This document shows positions 1 through 10,474 of a stretch of 64,000 nucleotides of DNA, one piece after another. The stretch comes from Rhodothermales bacterium (GTDB taxonomy: Bacteria; Bacteroidota; Rhodothermia; Rhodothermales; VXPQ01): assembly GCA_951812345.1 (NCBI GenBank), contig OX638295.1, positions 1,064,759-1,128,758 of the forward strand, given 5' to 3'. The first letter of the stretch is position 1, and the number at the start of each line of letters is the position of its first letter. The translations under genes were made by a program, and so were the position numbers. The notes below the pieces were generated by a model, which saw only the letters and a program-made list of their open reading frames with translations, had not been told where the DNA came from and did not search any database.

Positions 1-552
1 CCTTTTCTGGTGCTGATCGTGTTGGCGGTGCTGGGGGGGCTGTTTCTCAACTACACCGTGTGGGGGCGATACATGCTGGCGCTGGGGCACAACGAAGAAG
101 CCGCGCGTTTCAGTGGGATCAATACGGAGCGCATGGTGATCCTGGCCTATGTTTTCGGCGCCGTGACGGCCGGTATCGGAGGTGTGCTTTTCGCGCTGGA
201 CGTCAACTCGGTTCAACCGGCTGTTCATGGCAACTTTTATGAACTGTATGCTATTGCTGCGGCGGTGTTGGGCGGATGCAGTCTGCGTGGAGGGGAGGGC
301 TCCATTTTGGGCGTGGTAATCGGAGCGGCTGTCCTCCGGGTGCTCTACAACGCGATAAACATTCTTGGCATCCCGACCCAGCTGGAGTTCGCGATTATCG
401 GGGCGGTCATCCTGCTGGGCGTGATGGCCGACGAACTGGTAAAACGTTTTGCCGCCGCCCGGAGCACGGCGCGCCGGACTGCCCTAAGCGATGCGGTCAT
501 GGACGATCCACCTCGCGACAGCGCTCACGGCGATCCGGATTCGACGCTGTAG
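1..552 (+). CDS. Sugar ABC transporter permease (RbsC-like), 3' part
   Basis: The reading frame is open from the first base, so the gene starts upstream of the window; about 183 C-terminal residues remain. It encodes hydrophobic helices of the BPD_transp_2 family, the inner-membrane channel subunit of ribose/xylose-type ABC importers. Visible family features are the Gly-rich stretch LGGCSLRGGEGSILG followed by helices VVIGAAVLRVLYNAINILGI and FAIIGAVILLGVMADELVKR, which normally close such permeases. The charged tail of about 30 residues after the last helix is longer than usual. Partner ATPase and binding protein are not in the window. The substrate cannot be told from this fragment. Confidence 0.85.
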   Translation, partial: PFLVLIVLAVLGGLFLNYTVWGRYMLALGHNEEAARFSGINTERMVILAYVFGAVTAGIGGVLFALDVNSVQPAVHGNFYELYAIAAAVLGGCSLRGGEGSILGVVIGAAVLRVLYNAINILGIPTQLEFAIIGAVILLGVMADELVKRFAAARSTARRTALSDAVMDDPPRDSAHGDPDSTL

Positions 553-678
553 AAATCGTGCACGAACTCCGGTCCGTAAAGGGTGTTCATGGCCGTCAAA
601 CCCGTTTAATACGCTTCATGGAACGCCCGCATTTCCTATATTGTCCACGTGTAACAGGGTAAACGTTCGCGCTACCGC

Positions 679-3600
679 ATGTCCACGCTTCTTCGGGTTG
701 CACTGCTTCTGGGTTTCTTCTGTCTGGCGGGATGCGGGCTTGATATGCCCGCCGAGATCGCCGAGCGTGCGGATAAACTGCCGGAGCAGGTCGACTTCAA
801 TTTCCATGTGAAGCCCATTTTGTCCGATCGGTGTTTTCCGTGCCACGGACCCGACGACAACGCCCGCACCACGGATTTCAGGCTCGACACCGAAAGCGGC
901 GCTTTTATGCGCCTCAGCGAAAGCCGCCGCAAATTCGCTTTGGCGCCCGGCAGTCTGAAAAAGAGCGAGATTTTTCATCGCCTGAGTTCCGATGACCCGG
1001 ACTACAGGATGCCGCCGGCGGAGTCCAACCTGCATGTCACGCCGGAAGAAGCCGCCATGATCTTCAAATGGATCGAACAAGGCGCCGAATACAAACCGCA
1101 CTGGTCGCTCATCCCACCCGTCAAGCCGGAATTGCCCGAAATCGACGACCCGTCCTGGCCCCGCAACGGTATCGATTATTTTATTCTCGATCGGCTGGAA
1201 CGGGAAGGGTTGCGTCCTTCGGCGGAAGCTGAGAAGGAAACCCTGATTCGCCGCGTGACCTTCGATCTGACCGGGCTGCCTCCCACGCTCGAAGAAATCA
1301 ATAATTTCCTGACCGACGCCGGCGAGGACGCCTACGAGAAAGTCGTGGACCGCCTGCTGGCGTCGCCGGCCTACGGCGAACGCATGGCTACCGAATGGCT
1401 GGACGTGGCCCGGTACGCCGACAGCCACGGCTATCAGGATGACGGTTTGCGCAGTATGTGGCCCTGGCGGGACTGGGTCATCGAGGCCTTCAACGAGAAT
1501 CTGCCCTTCGACGATTTCGTGATCTGGCAACTTGCAGGAGATATGCTGCCTGACCCGACCGTCGAGCAGCGGCTGGCTACCGGCTTCAACCGAAACCACC
1601 TGCAGAGTCAGGAAGGCGGTATCGTTCCCGAAGAGTATCGCGTCGAATACGTAGCCGACCGCACCAACACCTTCGGAACGGCATTCCTGGGGATGACCAT
1701 GGAATGCGCGCGCTGCCACGACCACAAATTCGATCCCATCAGCCAGCGGGAGTATTACCAGCTCTTCGACTTCTTCAACAGCGTCAACGAATCCGGCGCT
1801 TCTCCGTACTCCGGTGTGGCGAGTCCTACCGTGATTCTGGAGGACGAGGAGGCGCAGGAAAAGCTCGCTCCGCTGCGCGCCGAGATCGCGGCCTATGAAG
1901 AAAAGACGGCCATAGACAACCCGGCCTTCGACGAAGGCTTCGAGCGCTGGCTGGCCGATTTCGAGTCCGGTTTGCGGCAGGTCACGCCCAGGGGACTCGT
2001 CGGCTATTACCCGCTCGATGGTTTCGAGGAAGGAGTCAACGATAACGGAGACGCGATTTTCCATCTGGAAAACCGGTTGGATCCGGATGGCCCCGGCTAT
2101 TTTTCCGGGGATATAGACAAGCTTCCCGTATCCGAGCCGGGCCGCTTCGATTCGGCGCTGGTGCTGCAAGGCGACGGGCAGCTCGACATGGGACCGAACC
2201 GCTACTATTTCGAGCGCAACGAGCCCTTCAGCGTCAGCCTGTGGTTCAGGGTCATCGGGGAAAACGTGTCAGGACCGCTCTTTACCAAGACTATGGGGCT
2301 CTTTAACGGACGCCAGGGATATCTCTGTATCCTGGAGGAAGACGGTACGATTTCAGCCAGCTTCAACCGTGTATTCCCTGACAATTCCATCCGGATTCAA
2401 TCTCTCGACGCCATTTCCGTGGACGAATGGAACCATATCGTGATGACATACGATGGGTCCAGCCGCGCGCGAGGCCTTGCGCTCTACCTGAATGGTAAGC
2501 GCATGTCCTCTGTAGCCAAGGTTGACAACCTGAAGCAAAGCACCCTTTTCACCATCGATCCCACCACAGGGGAGCCGACCGATCCGGTTCAGGCAGGCAA
2601 TTTGCGCATAGGTTATCTGGGGCCTGCCGCTCCCAAGCTGGATAGTGTTGCCGTCGATGAATTTCGCATCTACGACCGGCGTCTGACGGCCCTGGAAGTG
2701 GCGGCGGTGAACGGCTTGGAAGACCTGCCCGAGAGCGGCATTGCGGATACGCCTGCGGCGACCCATCCCGACGACCGGCGCGCGGCCCTCCGCGATTATT
2801 ATGTCACCACCGTGTCGCCGCAGTATGCGGAGGATTTCGCCGCGTTGACCGAGGTGCGGGGGGAGGAAAACGAGATCGTGTCTCTGCTGCCCGAAGTCAT
2901 GGCGATGCGGGATATGCCTGAACCGCGCCCCACCTACATTCTGGACCGGGGGCAGTACGACGCGCCTGTCGAGCGCGTGGAGCGCGCCACGCCGGCCTCC
3001 ATCATGTCGTTTCCGGAAGACCTTCCCCTAAACCGCATGGGCCTTGCCGAGTGGCTGACCGATCCGGGCCATCCTCTGTTCCCGCGGGTGACCGTGAACC
3101 GGTACTGGCAGATGTATTTCGGGAACGGACTGGTGTCCACCCCCGACGATTTCGGCAGCCAGGGCGCGCTACCCACCCATCCCGAACTCCTCGACTGGCT
3201 TGCCACCACGTTCGTGGACCTGGATTGGGACGTCAAGGCCCTGCAAAAACTGATTGTTACCTCCGCTACCTACCGACAGAGTTCGATAGCCGATCCGGCC
3301 CTTCTCGAAAAAGACCCGGATAATACCCTGCTGGCGCGGGCCCCCAGTTACCGAATGCCCGCCGAGATGATACGGGATCATGCGCTGGCTGCAAGCGGTC
3401 TGCTCGTGGACGACATCGGAGGGCCTCCCGCCAAGCCCTACCAGCCGGAAGGGCTGTGGAAAGAGCTGGCCACGCGCAATGCGACGGAATACAAGCAGGA
3501 TCAGGGGGATAATTTGTACAGGCGCAGCATGTACACGATCTGGAAGCGAACCACGCCTCCGCCGTCGATGATGAGTTTCGACACGTCGGAGCGCAATGTG

Positions 3601-3975
3601 TGCACCGTCCGCCGTCAAAGCACGAGTACGCCCTTGCAGGCGCTGGTGCTGCTGAACGACCCCCAGTATGTAGAGGCTTCCCGCCTCCTGGCCGAGCGTC
3701 TGTTGCGCGAAGAGCAGGGCGGGGCGCGGGCGCAAATCGCTCTGGGTTATCGACTCCTCACCAGCCGCCTGCCCGACGACGAAGAGGTGGAGCTGCTCGC
3801 CGGGCTGTACGAAGAGGAACTGAACGCTTTCGGAGCCGACCGCAAGAGCGCGCTCGATCTGCTGAGCGTCGGCGAATATCCACGCGACGAACGCTTCGAT
3901 CCGGCGCAATTGGCCGCCTTGACGGTGGTCGCCAACACCATCATGAATTTCGACGAGGCCGTAATCAAACGCTGA
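679..3975 (+). CDS. PSCyt1/DUF1549-LamG-DUF1553 lipoprotein (1098 aa)
   Basis: Large secreted lipoprotein with a signal peptide ending in lipobox LAGC (Cys19). Domains in order: a cytochrome-c-like PSCyt1 segment with CFPCH (Cys52, Cys55, His56); DUF1549 (about residues 150-370) with a second haem-like motif CARCHDHKFDP; a concanavalin/LamG-like beta-sandwich (about 435-690, beginning GLVGYYPLDGF) inserted between the two DUF domains; and DUF1553 (about 770-1090). This family is common in Planctomycetes and Rhodothermia. It is nearly always paired with a DUF1501 protein, and here that is the next gene, 37 bases downstream. The pair is usually thought to act in extracellular oxidation or breakdown of polysaccharides or other polymers, but the biochemistry is unproven. 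The start at 679 is the one that gives the lipoprotein signal; no strong ribosome site is visible. Confidence 0.92.
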   Translation: MSTLLRVALLLGFFCLAGCGLDMPAEIAERADKLPEQVDFNFHVKPILSDRCFPCHGPDDNARTTDFRLDTESGAFMRLSESRRKFALAPGSLKKSEIFHRLSSDDPDYRMPPAESNLHVTPEEAAMIFKWIEQGAEYKPHWSLIPPVKPELPEIDDPSWPRNGIDYFILDRLEREGLRPSAEAEKETLIRRVTFDLTGLPPTLEEINNFLTDAGEDAYEKVVDRLLASPAYGERMATEWLDVARYADSHGYQDDGLRSMWPWRDWVIEAFNENLPFDDFVIWQLAGDMLPDPTVEQRLATGFNRNHLQSQEGGIVPEEYRVEYVADRTNTFGTAFLGMTMECARCHDHKFDPISQREYYQLFDFFNSVNESGASPYSGVASPTVILEDEEAQEKLAPLRAEIAAYEEKTAIDNPAFDEGFERWLADFESGLRQVTPRGLVGYYPLDGFEEGVNDNGDAIFHLENRLDPDGPGYFSGDIDKLPVSEPGRFDSALVLQGDGQLDMGPNRYYFERNEPFSVSLWFRVIGENVSGPLFTKTMGLFNGRQGYLCILEEDGTISASFNRVFPDNSIRIQSLDAISVDEWNHIVMTYDGSSRARGLALYLNGKRMSSVAKVDNLKQSTLFTIDPTTGEPTDPVQAGNLRIGYLGPAAPKLDSVAVDEFRIYDRRLTALEVAAVNGLEDLPESGIADTPAATHPDDRRAALRDYYVTTVSPQYAEDFAALTEVRGEENEIVSLLPEVMAMRDMPEPRPTYILDRGQYDAPVERVERATPASIMSFPEDLPLNRMGLAEWLTDPGHPLFPRVTVNRYWQMYFGNGLVSTPDDFGSQGALPTHPELLDWLATTFVDLDWDVKALQKLIVTSATYRQSSIADPALLEKDPDNTLLARAPSYRMPAEMIRDHALAASGLLVDDIGGPPAKPYQPEGLWKELATRNATEYKQDQGDNLYRRSMYTIWKRTTPPPSMMSFDTSERNVCTVRRQSTSTPLQALVLLNDPQYVEASRLLAERLLREEQGGARAQIALGYRLLTSRLPDDEEVELLAGLYEEELNAFGADRKSALDLLSVGEYPRDERFDPAQLAALTVVANTIMNFDEAVIKR

Positions 3976-4012
3976 CGGTCGATCCCCTCGGCCGTACACT
4001 CTCCCTGTTGCC

Positions 4013-5470
<1,458 letters not shown>

Positions 5471-5553
5471 TCGCCCGCTACGTGTGTTTTTTCCAGAGAT
5501 GCGGGTCAGCCTGACGGGTTGCACGGATATGCGGTAGAACAAATCATGCACCA

Positions 5554-7056
5554 ATGAAAAAATCCACGTACTGGCGGATTGCCCCGTTCGTAATCGTCGG
5601 GCTCGCCCTGCTTTTTCGGATTTTTATCAACCCTGCCGATCCGCCGAACGCAGCCCTGTTCATCGGGCGCTTTCATTCGATGATCGTGCATTTTCCGATC
5701 GGACTGCTTCTTTTGGCTGTCCTGCTGGAAGTACTTGCCCGGGCATTCCGCATCGAACGTTTTTCCTCCACGATCAAACTGCTCCTGCTGGCGGGTGCTG
5801 CGGGGGCCGTCGCGGCGGTCCTGGCCGGTCTTTATCTGGAAATGGCGCCCGGCTACGAAGCGGACACGCTCTTCTGGCACAAGCGTCTGGGGATCGGGAT
5901 CGCGATTCTTTCCTTTATAGCCTACGGCGTTCGCCTGCTTGACGGCCAGCCTGGAACGACGGTCTACCGCGTGTATGCCGGCGTACTGGTCGTTCTGTGC
6001 AGTTTTTTGATGGTCGGCGGGCACCTGGGCAGCGTGCTGACGCACGGTTCCGGATATATGACGCGCTACATGCCCCAGACATTCAGAAGCATGCTGGGTC
6101 TGGGTTCGCCTGCGCAGGGCTGGGCGGTTCGCATGGCTACGGCCGAAGACGCAGAGGTTTATTCCGATCTTGTCCAACCCATTCTCGACAGCCGGTGCAT
6201 CAGCTGTCACAATGCGGGCCAGCAGCGGGGGCAGCTTGCGCTGGATACGCCGGAAGGCATTGAAAAAGGAGGGGGCGACGGACCTGTTCTTGTTGCGGGG
6301 CGCTCCTCCGAAAGCGAAATCATGCGGCGGATCCTGCTTCCTCCCGATCATGAAGGTCATATGCCGCCCGAAGGCAAGGACCCGCTCACTGTTGCCGAGG
6401 CGGCGTTGATCCGGTGGTGGATCGACGAGGGCGCCTCCTTCGATCAGAAGGTCGCCGAGGTTACGCCGTCCCCCCTGGTGGAGCAAATCTTTGCAGGACT
6501 GGAGCTGTCCGAACGCGAAACAGGGATATTCGCTCTGGAGATCGCCGCTGCGGATTCGACAGCCATCCAGGCGGCGCGGGCCGCCGGTATGGCGGTGACT
6601 TCCCTCGGGGAAAACGAGCCTTTCCTGCAGGTCCGGTGCGCTTCGGCGAGCGACTGCCTGAACGTCGAGCAGGTCGCTGCCCTGGGGCTTATCGCATCGC
6701 AGGTGGCGTGGCTGAATCTGGGGCGCACGGAGGTCGCGGATTCCGCGCTGGCGGTCCTGGCCACGCTGCCTCACCTGACCCGCCTGCATCTGGAAAGCAC
6801 TTCCGTCTCGGACGAGGCCCTCGTCCATCTTTCGGAGTTGCAATATCTTGAATATCTGAATCTCTACGACACGAGCGTCAGCGACAGCAGCGTACAGTAC
6901 CTGAGCATGCTGCCGTCGCTGCAATCGCTCTTCCTGTGGGAAACCGACGTGACGTCCGAGGGCGTCGAAAGCTTGCAGCGGGCCCTGCCCGATGCGGAAA
7001 TAGTGTTGGGCTGGACGCTGCCTTCCGTGGATGAGGATACTACAAGCGCTCCATGA
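5554..7056 (+). CDS. Membrane c-type cytochrome with DUF2231-like N-terminus and LRRs (500 aa)
   Basis: The N-terminal 160 residues hold about four membrane helices, including FHSMIVHFPIGLLLLAVLLE, typical of DUF2231 membrane modules. These are followed by a PSCyt1-like domain with haem-binding CISCH (Cys215, Cys218, His219) and downstream HEGHMPPEGKDPL, which can supply the axial Met. The C-terminal about 180 residues are leucine-rich repeats (for example LATLPHLTRLHLESTSVSDEAL). This three-part architecture often accompanies DUF1553/DUF1501 pairs, and it lies directly downstream of one here. A role moving electrons from the outer DUF1553 protein to the membrane is an inference from context. 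The next gene (thiolase) follows after six bases, so the operon may continue. Confidence 0.85.
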   Translation: MKKSTYWRIAPFVIVGLALLFRIFINPADPPNAALFIGRFHSMIVHFPIGLLLLAVLLEVLARAFRIERFSSTIKLLLLAGAAGAVAAVLAGLYLEMAPGYEADTLFWHKRLGIGIAILSFIAYGVRLLDGQPGTTVYRVYAGVLVVLCSFLMVGGHLGSVLTHGSGYMTRYMPQTFRSMLGLGSPAQGWAVRMATAEDAEVYSDLVQPILDSRCISCHNAGQQRGQLALDTPEGIEKGGGDGPVLVAGRSSESEIMRRILLPPDHEGHMPPEGKDPLTVAEAALIRWWIDEGASFDQKVAEVTPSPLVEQIFAGLELSERETGIFALEIAAADSTAIQAARAAGMAVTSLGENEPFLQVRCASASDCLNVEQVAALGLIASQVAWLNLGRTEVADSALAVLATLPHLTRLHLESTSVSDEALVHLSELQYLEYLNLYDTSVSDSSVQYLSMLPSLQSLFLWETDVTSEGVESLQRALPDAEIVLGWTLPSVDEDTTSAP

Positions 7057-7062
7057 GAAACT

Positions 7063-8253
7063 ATGCGTGACGTATATGTCGTTTCTGCGGTGCGTACGCC
7101 CATCGGGCGGTTTGGGGGGGCGCTGAAAGACTGTTCCCCGGCCGATCTGGCCGCGCACGCGATGCGGGCTGCGCTCGAACGGGCGCAGGTCCCCGGGGAG
7201 GCGCTGGATTTTTATGCGTTCGGCAATGTACTGCGGGCCGGTCACGGGCAACTTATTCCGCGCCAGGCGGCTGCGCAGGCCGGCATACCGGACGCCGTGG
7301 ACGGGTTCGCGGTCGATATGGTATGTTCTTCCGGCATGATGAGTCTGATGACGGCGGCGGCGTTCATCAAGGCGGGCTCCGCGGATATTGCGTTGTGCGG
7401 CGGCGTCGAGTCGATGTCCGGGGCGGGGTTTTTCCTGTCGTCCCGCGCGCGCTGGGGCTACGGCCTGCTGCCCGGCGGGGGCGAACCGATGGTCGATCTG
7501 ATGCTGCGCGACGGCCTGACGGACCCTCTGAGCGGGGAGGCGATGGGCGAGCAGGCGGAACGGCTTGCGGCGGAGCACGGCGTCATGCGCCGCGAACTGG
7601 ACGAAATGGCCGTGCTTTCGCACCGGCGCGCTGCGGAGGCCCGCGAGCAGGGGTTCTTTGCGGAGGAGATCGTTCCCGTGGAGCGCCTCGTCAAGGGGAA
7701 GCCCGTGGTCGTGGATGCGGACGAGGGGATTCGCCCGGATACGTCGGTGGAGAAACTGGCTTCGCTACGCCCGGCGTTCCGAAAGGACGGGGTGTTTACG
7801 GCGGGCAACAGCAGCCAGATCAGCGACGGCGCCTCGGCGCTGGTGATCGCTTCGGGCGAGGCCGTGGCCGCGCACGGGCTCGCGCCCATGGCCCGATGGA
7901 TCGATTCGGCCTGGTCGGCAGGCGTATCGTGGCGGTTTCCCGAGGCGCCCGTTCCCGCTGTGCGGCGCGTGCTCGAAAGGTCGGGCCTGGCGCTTTCGGA
8001 GGTGGACCTGTTCGAAAACAACGAGGCTTTTGCGCTCAATAACCTGCTTTTCGGGCGGATGCTGGATATCCCCCTTGAGCGGATCAACGCGCAGGGCGGG
8101 GCCGTGGCGCTCGGCCATCCCATCGGGGCCTCCGGCGCGCGTATCGTGACCACATTGCTACACGCTCTGCGCCGGCGGGGCGAACGGACCGGCATGGCCG
8201 CCATCTGCCACGGGATGGGAGGGGGGACGGCTGTGGCGCTGGAAGCGGCGTAG
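7063..8253 (+). CDS. Thiolase / acetyl-CoA acetyltransferase (396 aa)
   Basis: Thiolase-family enzyme of normal length, catalysing reversible Claisen condensation or cleavage of acyl-CoA. The nucleophilic cysteine is Cys88 in VDMVCSSGMMS. The catalytic histidine is His352 in ALGHPIGASGAR and the second cysteine is Cys382 in AICHGMGGG; the usual CxGGG motif is slightly altered (CHGMGGG). The NNEAFALNN segment (NEAFA motif) is present. It starts six bases after the preceding cytochrome gene. It has no obvious functional link to that operon, so the coupling may just reflect tight packing. Biosynthetic versus degradative role cannot be decided from sequence alone. Confidence 0.93.
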   Translation: MRDVYVVSAVRTPIGRFGGALKDCSPADLAAHAMRAALERAQVPGEALDFYAFGNVLRAGHGQLIPRQAAAQAGIPDAVDGFAVDMVCSSGMMSLMTAAAFIKAGSADIALCGGVESMSGAGFFLSSRARWGYGLLPGGGEPMVDLMLRDGLTDPLSGEAMGEQAERLAAEHGVMRRELDEMAVLSHRRAAEAREQGFFAEEIVPVERLVKGKPVVVDADEGIRPDTSVEKLASLRPAFRKDGVFTAGNSSQISDGASALVIASGEAVAAHGLAPMARWIDSAWSAGVSWRFPEAPVPAVRRVLERSGLALSEVDLFENNEAFALNNLLFGRMLDIPLERINAQGGAVALGHPIGASGARIVTTLLHALRRRGERTGMAAICHGMGGGTAVALEAA

Positions 8254-8270
8254 GGGCAAAACTTCCGGCC

Positions 8271-8346
8271 GCCACACTGTTTCGTCATTCCTTGCCAGCG
8301 CGCGCCTCTCAGCCTCTGATCTTTGCGGACGTACTCGGAGTATTCC
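8271..8346 (-). repeat. Truncated end of MITE-like element
   Basis: This 76-base stretch repeats the right-hand end of the full element that abuts it (compare 8530-8605). It shares the core CGTCATTCCTTGCCAGCGC and a degenerate terminal repeat ending GGAGTATTCC. It is probably a leftover of an older copy into which, or next to which, the full copy inserted. Confidence 0.7.
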
Positions 8347-8605
8347 AGGGATACTCTGATCAAATCCACTTTGACCAGCGCTTCACGCTCGTGCGTAAAA
8401 GATATTGTATTTGCATCATTGAAATTAGTGGAAAACACCGCAGATTCGGGGCGTCGGCGGGCGTGAAGCGCCCTTCGGGAGGCAGAGAGGGGCGCGCTGG
8501 CTGTGTCATTCCTCATTATGTGGGGCCTGCCACATTGCTTCGTCATTCCTTGCCAGCGCACCCCTTTCAGCCTCTGAACTTTGCGGATTTAATCAGAGTA
8601 TCCCT
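8347..8605 (-). mobile_element. MITE-like element, copy 1 (259 bp)
   Basis: Non-coding element bounded by inverted ends AGGGATACTCTGATCAAATCC and, at the right, the complement of GGATTTAATCAGAGTATCCCT. The interior shares long near-identical stretches with copies at 30569-30826 and 33456-33709, in the opposite orientation. Shared parts include CCTCCCGAAGGGCGCTTCAC and GGAATGACGAAGCAATGTGG (seen here as complements). No transposase is encoded, which fits a miniature inverted-repeat element mobilised in trans. Its right end lies 44 bases upstream of the next gene and could influence its expression. Confidence 0.75.
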
Positions 8606-8649
8606 ATATTTTCGTCCGTGCCCAAGCCGTCGAATCCGCCCCCGGACTC

Positions 8650-9231
8650 ATGAAGCGCCTGTTCGTATTGTCTTTGTTGCTGTTCCTGACGATTCCCTGT
8701 GCGCAGGGCCAGGAGCCGCATCTGCTGCACGGGGTCGATTTTACGGTGTCCGGGGCCGGGGGCGTCAAGCACAATGCGCCGGGCGTGCTCGATACGGACG
8801 TATTCGCGTACACCGGTCTCTCGGCTGCGTTTACCTGGTATATCGCGAACAGGGAAAACCGGCGCCATCCGGGTATAGAAAACCGGCATCGCCTGGGCGT
8901 GGCGCTTTCTATGTATAATCACAGCGACTATGCCGATATGGGGGCTCAACTGGGGGTGAAGTACCTTATGCCCCAGCCGCCCGGATCGTCCGTATACCTG
9001 ATGTCCTTGCATGGGCTGGAATTCAGGGAGGCGGAACCGGACAGCGATGGGAAGGAATGTACAGACTCCGATTCGTGCAGGGCGTTCGTATCCACGCTGG
9101 AACTGGGAAGGGCGTTTCCGAACACGAGCAGGTACGCCTTCAACCTTGCGGTCGGGGTGAACTACCGGTGGCGCAGCGATAGCGACTTCGATTATTATTG
9201 CAGTTTGGGATGGGTGTGGAGGTTTTGGTGA
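8650..9231 (+). CDS. Secreted beta-barrel-like protein of unknown function (193 aa)
   Basis: An N-terminal signal peptide (MKRLFVLSLLLFLTIPCAQG) would be cleaved before QEPHL. The mature part alternates polar and aromatic or hydrophobic residues and ends in a strand closing with Trp-Arg-Phe-Trp. A terminal aromatic residue is characteristic of outer-membrane beta-barrels. I do not recognise a specific family. The start codon lies 44 bases after a MITE end, so the upstream regulatory region may be MITE-derived. Its stop codon overlaps the GTG start of the next small gene (GTGA), suggesting translational coupling. Confidence 0.7.
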   Translation: MKRLFVLSLLLFLTIPCAQGQEPHLLHGVDFTVSGAGGVKHNAPGVLDTDVFAYTGLSAAFTWYIANRENRRHPGIENRHRLGVALSMYNHSDYADMGAQLGVKYLMPQPPGSSVYLMSLHGLEFREAEPDSDGKECTDSDSCRAFVSTLELGRAFPNTSRYAFNLAVGVNYRWRSDSDFDYYCSLGWVWRFW

Positions 9232-9449
9232 GGGGGAAATGGATTAATACTACTATTAGGGATCCCTTCGATTGGAGACTCTACGTCAACTGGCTTGATG
9301 CGGTCAATCTGGTGTTTGCCTGGATAATGATTCGTGATGACGCTCTCTTCCTGACGTGCCTGGGCGTACTCCTCTTTGCCATTACGCTGTGGGTGATTCG
9401 GCTCAAGTGGAGTTTACGGCGCAATCATCCTTTGCTTTTGGTTGCGTGA
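9228..9449 (+). CDS. Small two-TM membrane protein, paralogue A (73 aa)
   Basis: I place the start at GTG 9228 because GGAGG at 9218-9222 sits five bases ahead and the start overlaps the previous stop (GTGA). The protein has a short polar N-terminus, the motif WRLYVNWLDAV, a first hydrophobic stretch of about 20 residues, a second (LTCLGVLLFAITLWVI), and a basic tail KWSLRRNHPLLLV. It is clearly related to the protein at 11708-11932, which shares NWLDAV, a two-helix layout and a WxxxRxHPLL tail. Function unknown; no family recognised. Confidence 0.65.
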   Translation: MRGKWINTTIRDPFDWRLYVNWLDAVNLVFAWIMIRDDALFLTCLGVLLFAITLWVIRLKWSLRRNHPLLLVA

Positions 9450-9523
9450 GGGGGGAAGGGGGCATGGGGTGGACAGCCGAGGGGTCGGAGAGGTGTTCTG
9501 GTGGTGGGGAAGGCGGGTCGGGG

Positions 9524-9570
9524 CAGTACACTTAAAAGCGCAAAAAACTGTCCATTTTTCGGACCATTTT
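9524..9570 (+). mobile_element. Remnant right end of an IS3-like element
   Basis: The bases resemble the right terminus of the complete IS3 element at 14816-16101: both read C-A-G-t-(g-c)-T-A-C-A-C-T-T-A-A-A-A, then an AAAAACTGTCCA core, then GAACCATTT or GGACCATTT. No matching left end or transposase lies upstream here, so this is a solo scar. Confidence 0.6.
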
Positions 9571-9571
9571 T

Positions 9572-9766
9572 GAGATTCAACGGGACCTTGACGAGTATCT
9601 TGCGTACTACAACCTTGAGTGTAGTCACCAGGACCATCGCCTGAAGGGCCGCACGCTGACCCAGGCGCTGCACGAAGCCCTTGGACAGAAGCTGCCATCC
9701 GTCATTCCAATCGGGCTAAAAGAAACCGAAAACAAGCCGGAGCCCCAAGTGGCGGGTAATTACTAG
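9572..9766 (+). pseudogene. Transposase C-terminal remnant (integrase core, IS481/IS3-like)
   Basis: An open frame of 64 codons with no start of its own reads EIQRDLDEYLAYYNLE, then SHQDHRLKGRTLTQAL. This is the final helix region of an rve/DDE integrase core, where intact proteins have YN..RPHQ....GRTP. The frame ends at TAG 9764. The upstream two thirds of the gene are missing, and the piece is joined directly to an unrelated IS right end, indicating nested insertion and deletion. A similar but more decayed tail is at 11963-12064. Confidence 0.7.
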
Positions 9767-9799
9767 ATATGTACACATTTCACCCTAAGCCTTAGCAAC

Positions 9800-10474
9800 A
9801 TGCTGGATTTCCTGAAAATAGAAAATGTCCCCTTTGTTTTATTTTTCATAGTCCCCGGCTTAATCATTTCATTCATTCGGGCACAGTTTATTAAAAATCG
9901 TGCCCCTACGAATTCAGAGGCCATAGTGTATTATTTTGCAATATCAATGATTTATCACACCTTACTTTTACCATTATTTTTTATAATATTTCCAGATATA
10001 ATAGAATTGACTTCCATGGAAGGGTTGTTTGAATGGATTCGGATAAACAAAAGAGATGTTATTTTTATATTTGCAATATTCGTATTGACGATTCCTGTAA
10101 TTTTGGGCCTTTTATTGGGATTGAATATACAAGGAGAATGGATTTATACCTTGTTGAGGCGTTGTAGAATTAATCCGGTTCATCCTGTATCTACCGCTTG
10201 GGACTGGAAATTTTCCACCATGAAAGAACAATGGGTTTTAGTAACGTTGAAGGATGGTACGGAATATGCAGGTTATTGCGACTCGCAATCTTTCTTCTCA
10301 TCTGAATCGGAAGAGAGAGATATTTACATTGAGTATGTTTATAACTTAAACGATGATAATACATGGGAACTTATACCTGGAAAGAGCGTTTTGATCACTG
10401 GAGGCGAGGTAAAAACCATCGAATTTTGGCAACGAAAAGAGGAAACGAGATCCGATGAAATCTCAGAAGAATAG
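9800..10474 (+). CDS. DUF6338-like membrane protein (224 aa)
   Basis: Three or four predicted membrane helices occupy residues 10-115 (VLFFIVPGLIISFI; AISMIYHTLLLPLFFIIF; VIFIFAIFVLTIPVILGLLLGL). A cytosolic C-terminal domain of about 95 residues follows, beginning AWDWKFSTMKEQWVLVTLKDGTE, with the W-x-x-V-x-L-x-D-G-x-x-x-x-G-Y pattern I associate with DUF6338. Base composition is strikingly AT-rich compared with genes on either side, a sign of horizontal acquisition. The stop overlaps the next small gene by 20 bases, so the two are probably co-translated. Function is unknown; the setting next to a defence island is suggestive only. Confidence 0.7.
   Translation: MLDFLKIENVPFVLFFIVPGLIISFIRAQFIKNRAPTNSEAIVYYFAISMIYHTLLLPLFFIIFPDIIELTSMEGLFEWIRINKRDVIFIFAIFVLTIPVILGLLLGLNIQGEWIYTLLRRCRINPVHPVSTAWDWKFSTMKEQWVLVTLKDGTEYAGYCDSQSFFSSESEERDIYIEYVYNLNDDNTWELIPGKSVLITGGEVKTIEFWQRKEETRSDEISEE

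Noticed and set aside
616..2169. 517-codon frame on the minus strand
   Set aside because: It is antisense to the DUF1553 gene and has Arg/Gly/Val-rich low-quality composition with no recognisable domain; the plus-strand gene is certain.
5506..7623. 705-codon frame on the minus strand
   Set aside because: Spans two well-supported plus-strand genes (cytochrome and thiolase) and is His/Arg/Gln-rich, as expected of a shadow frame in GC-rich DNA.
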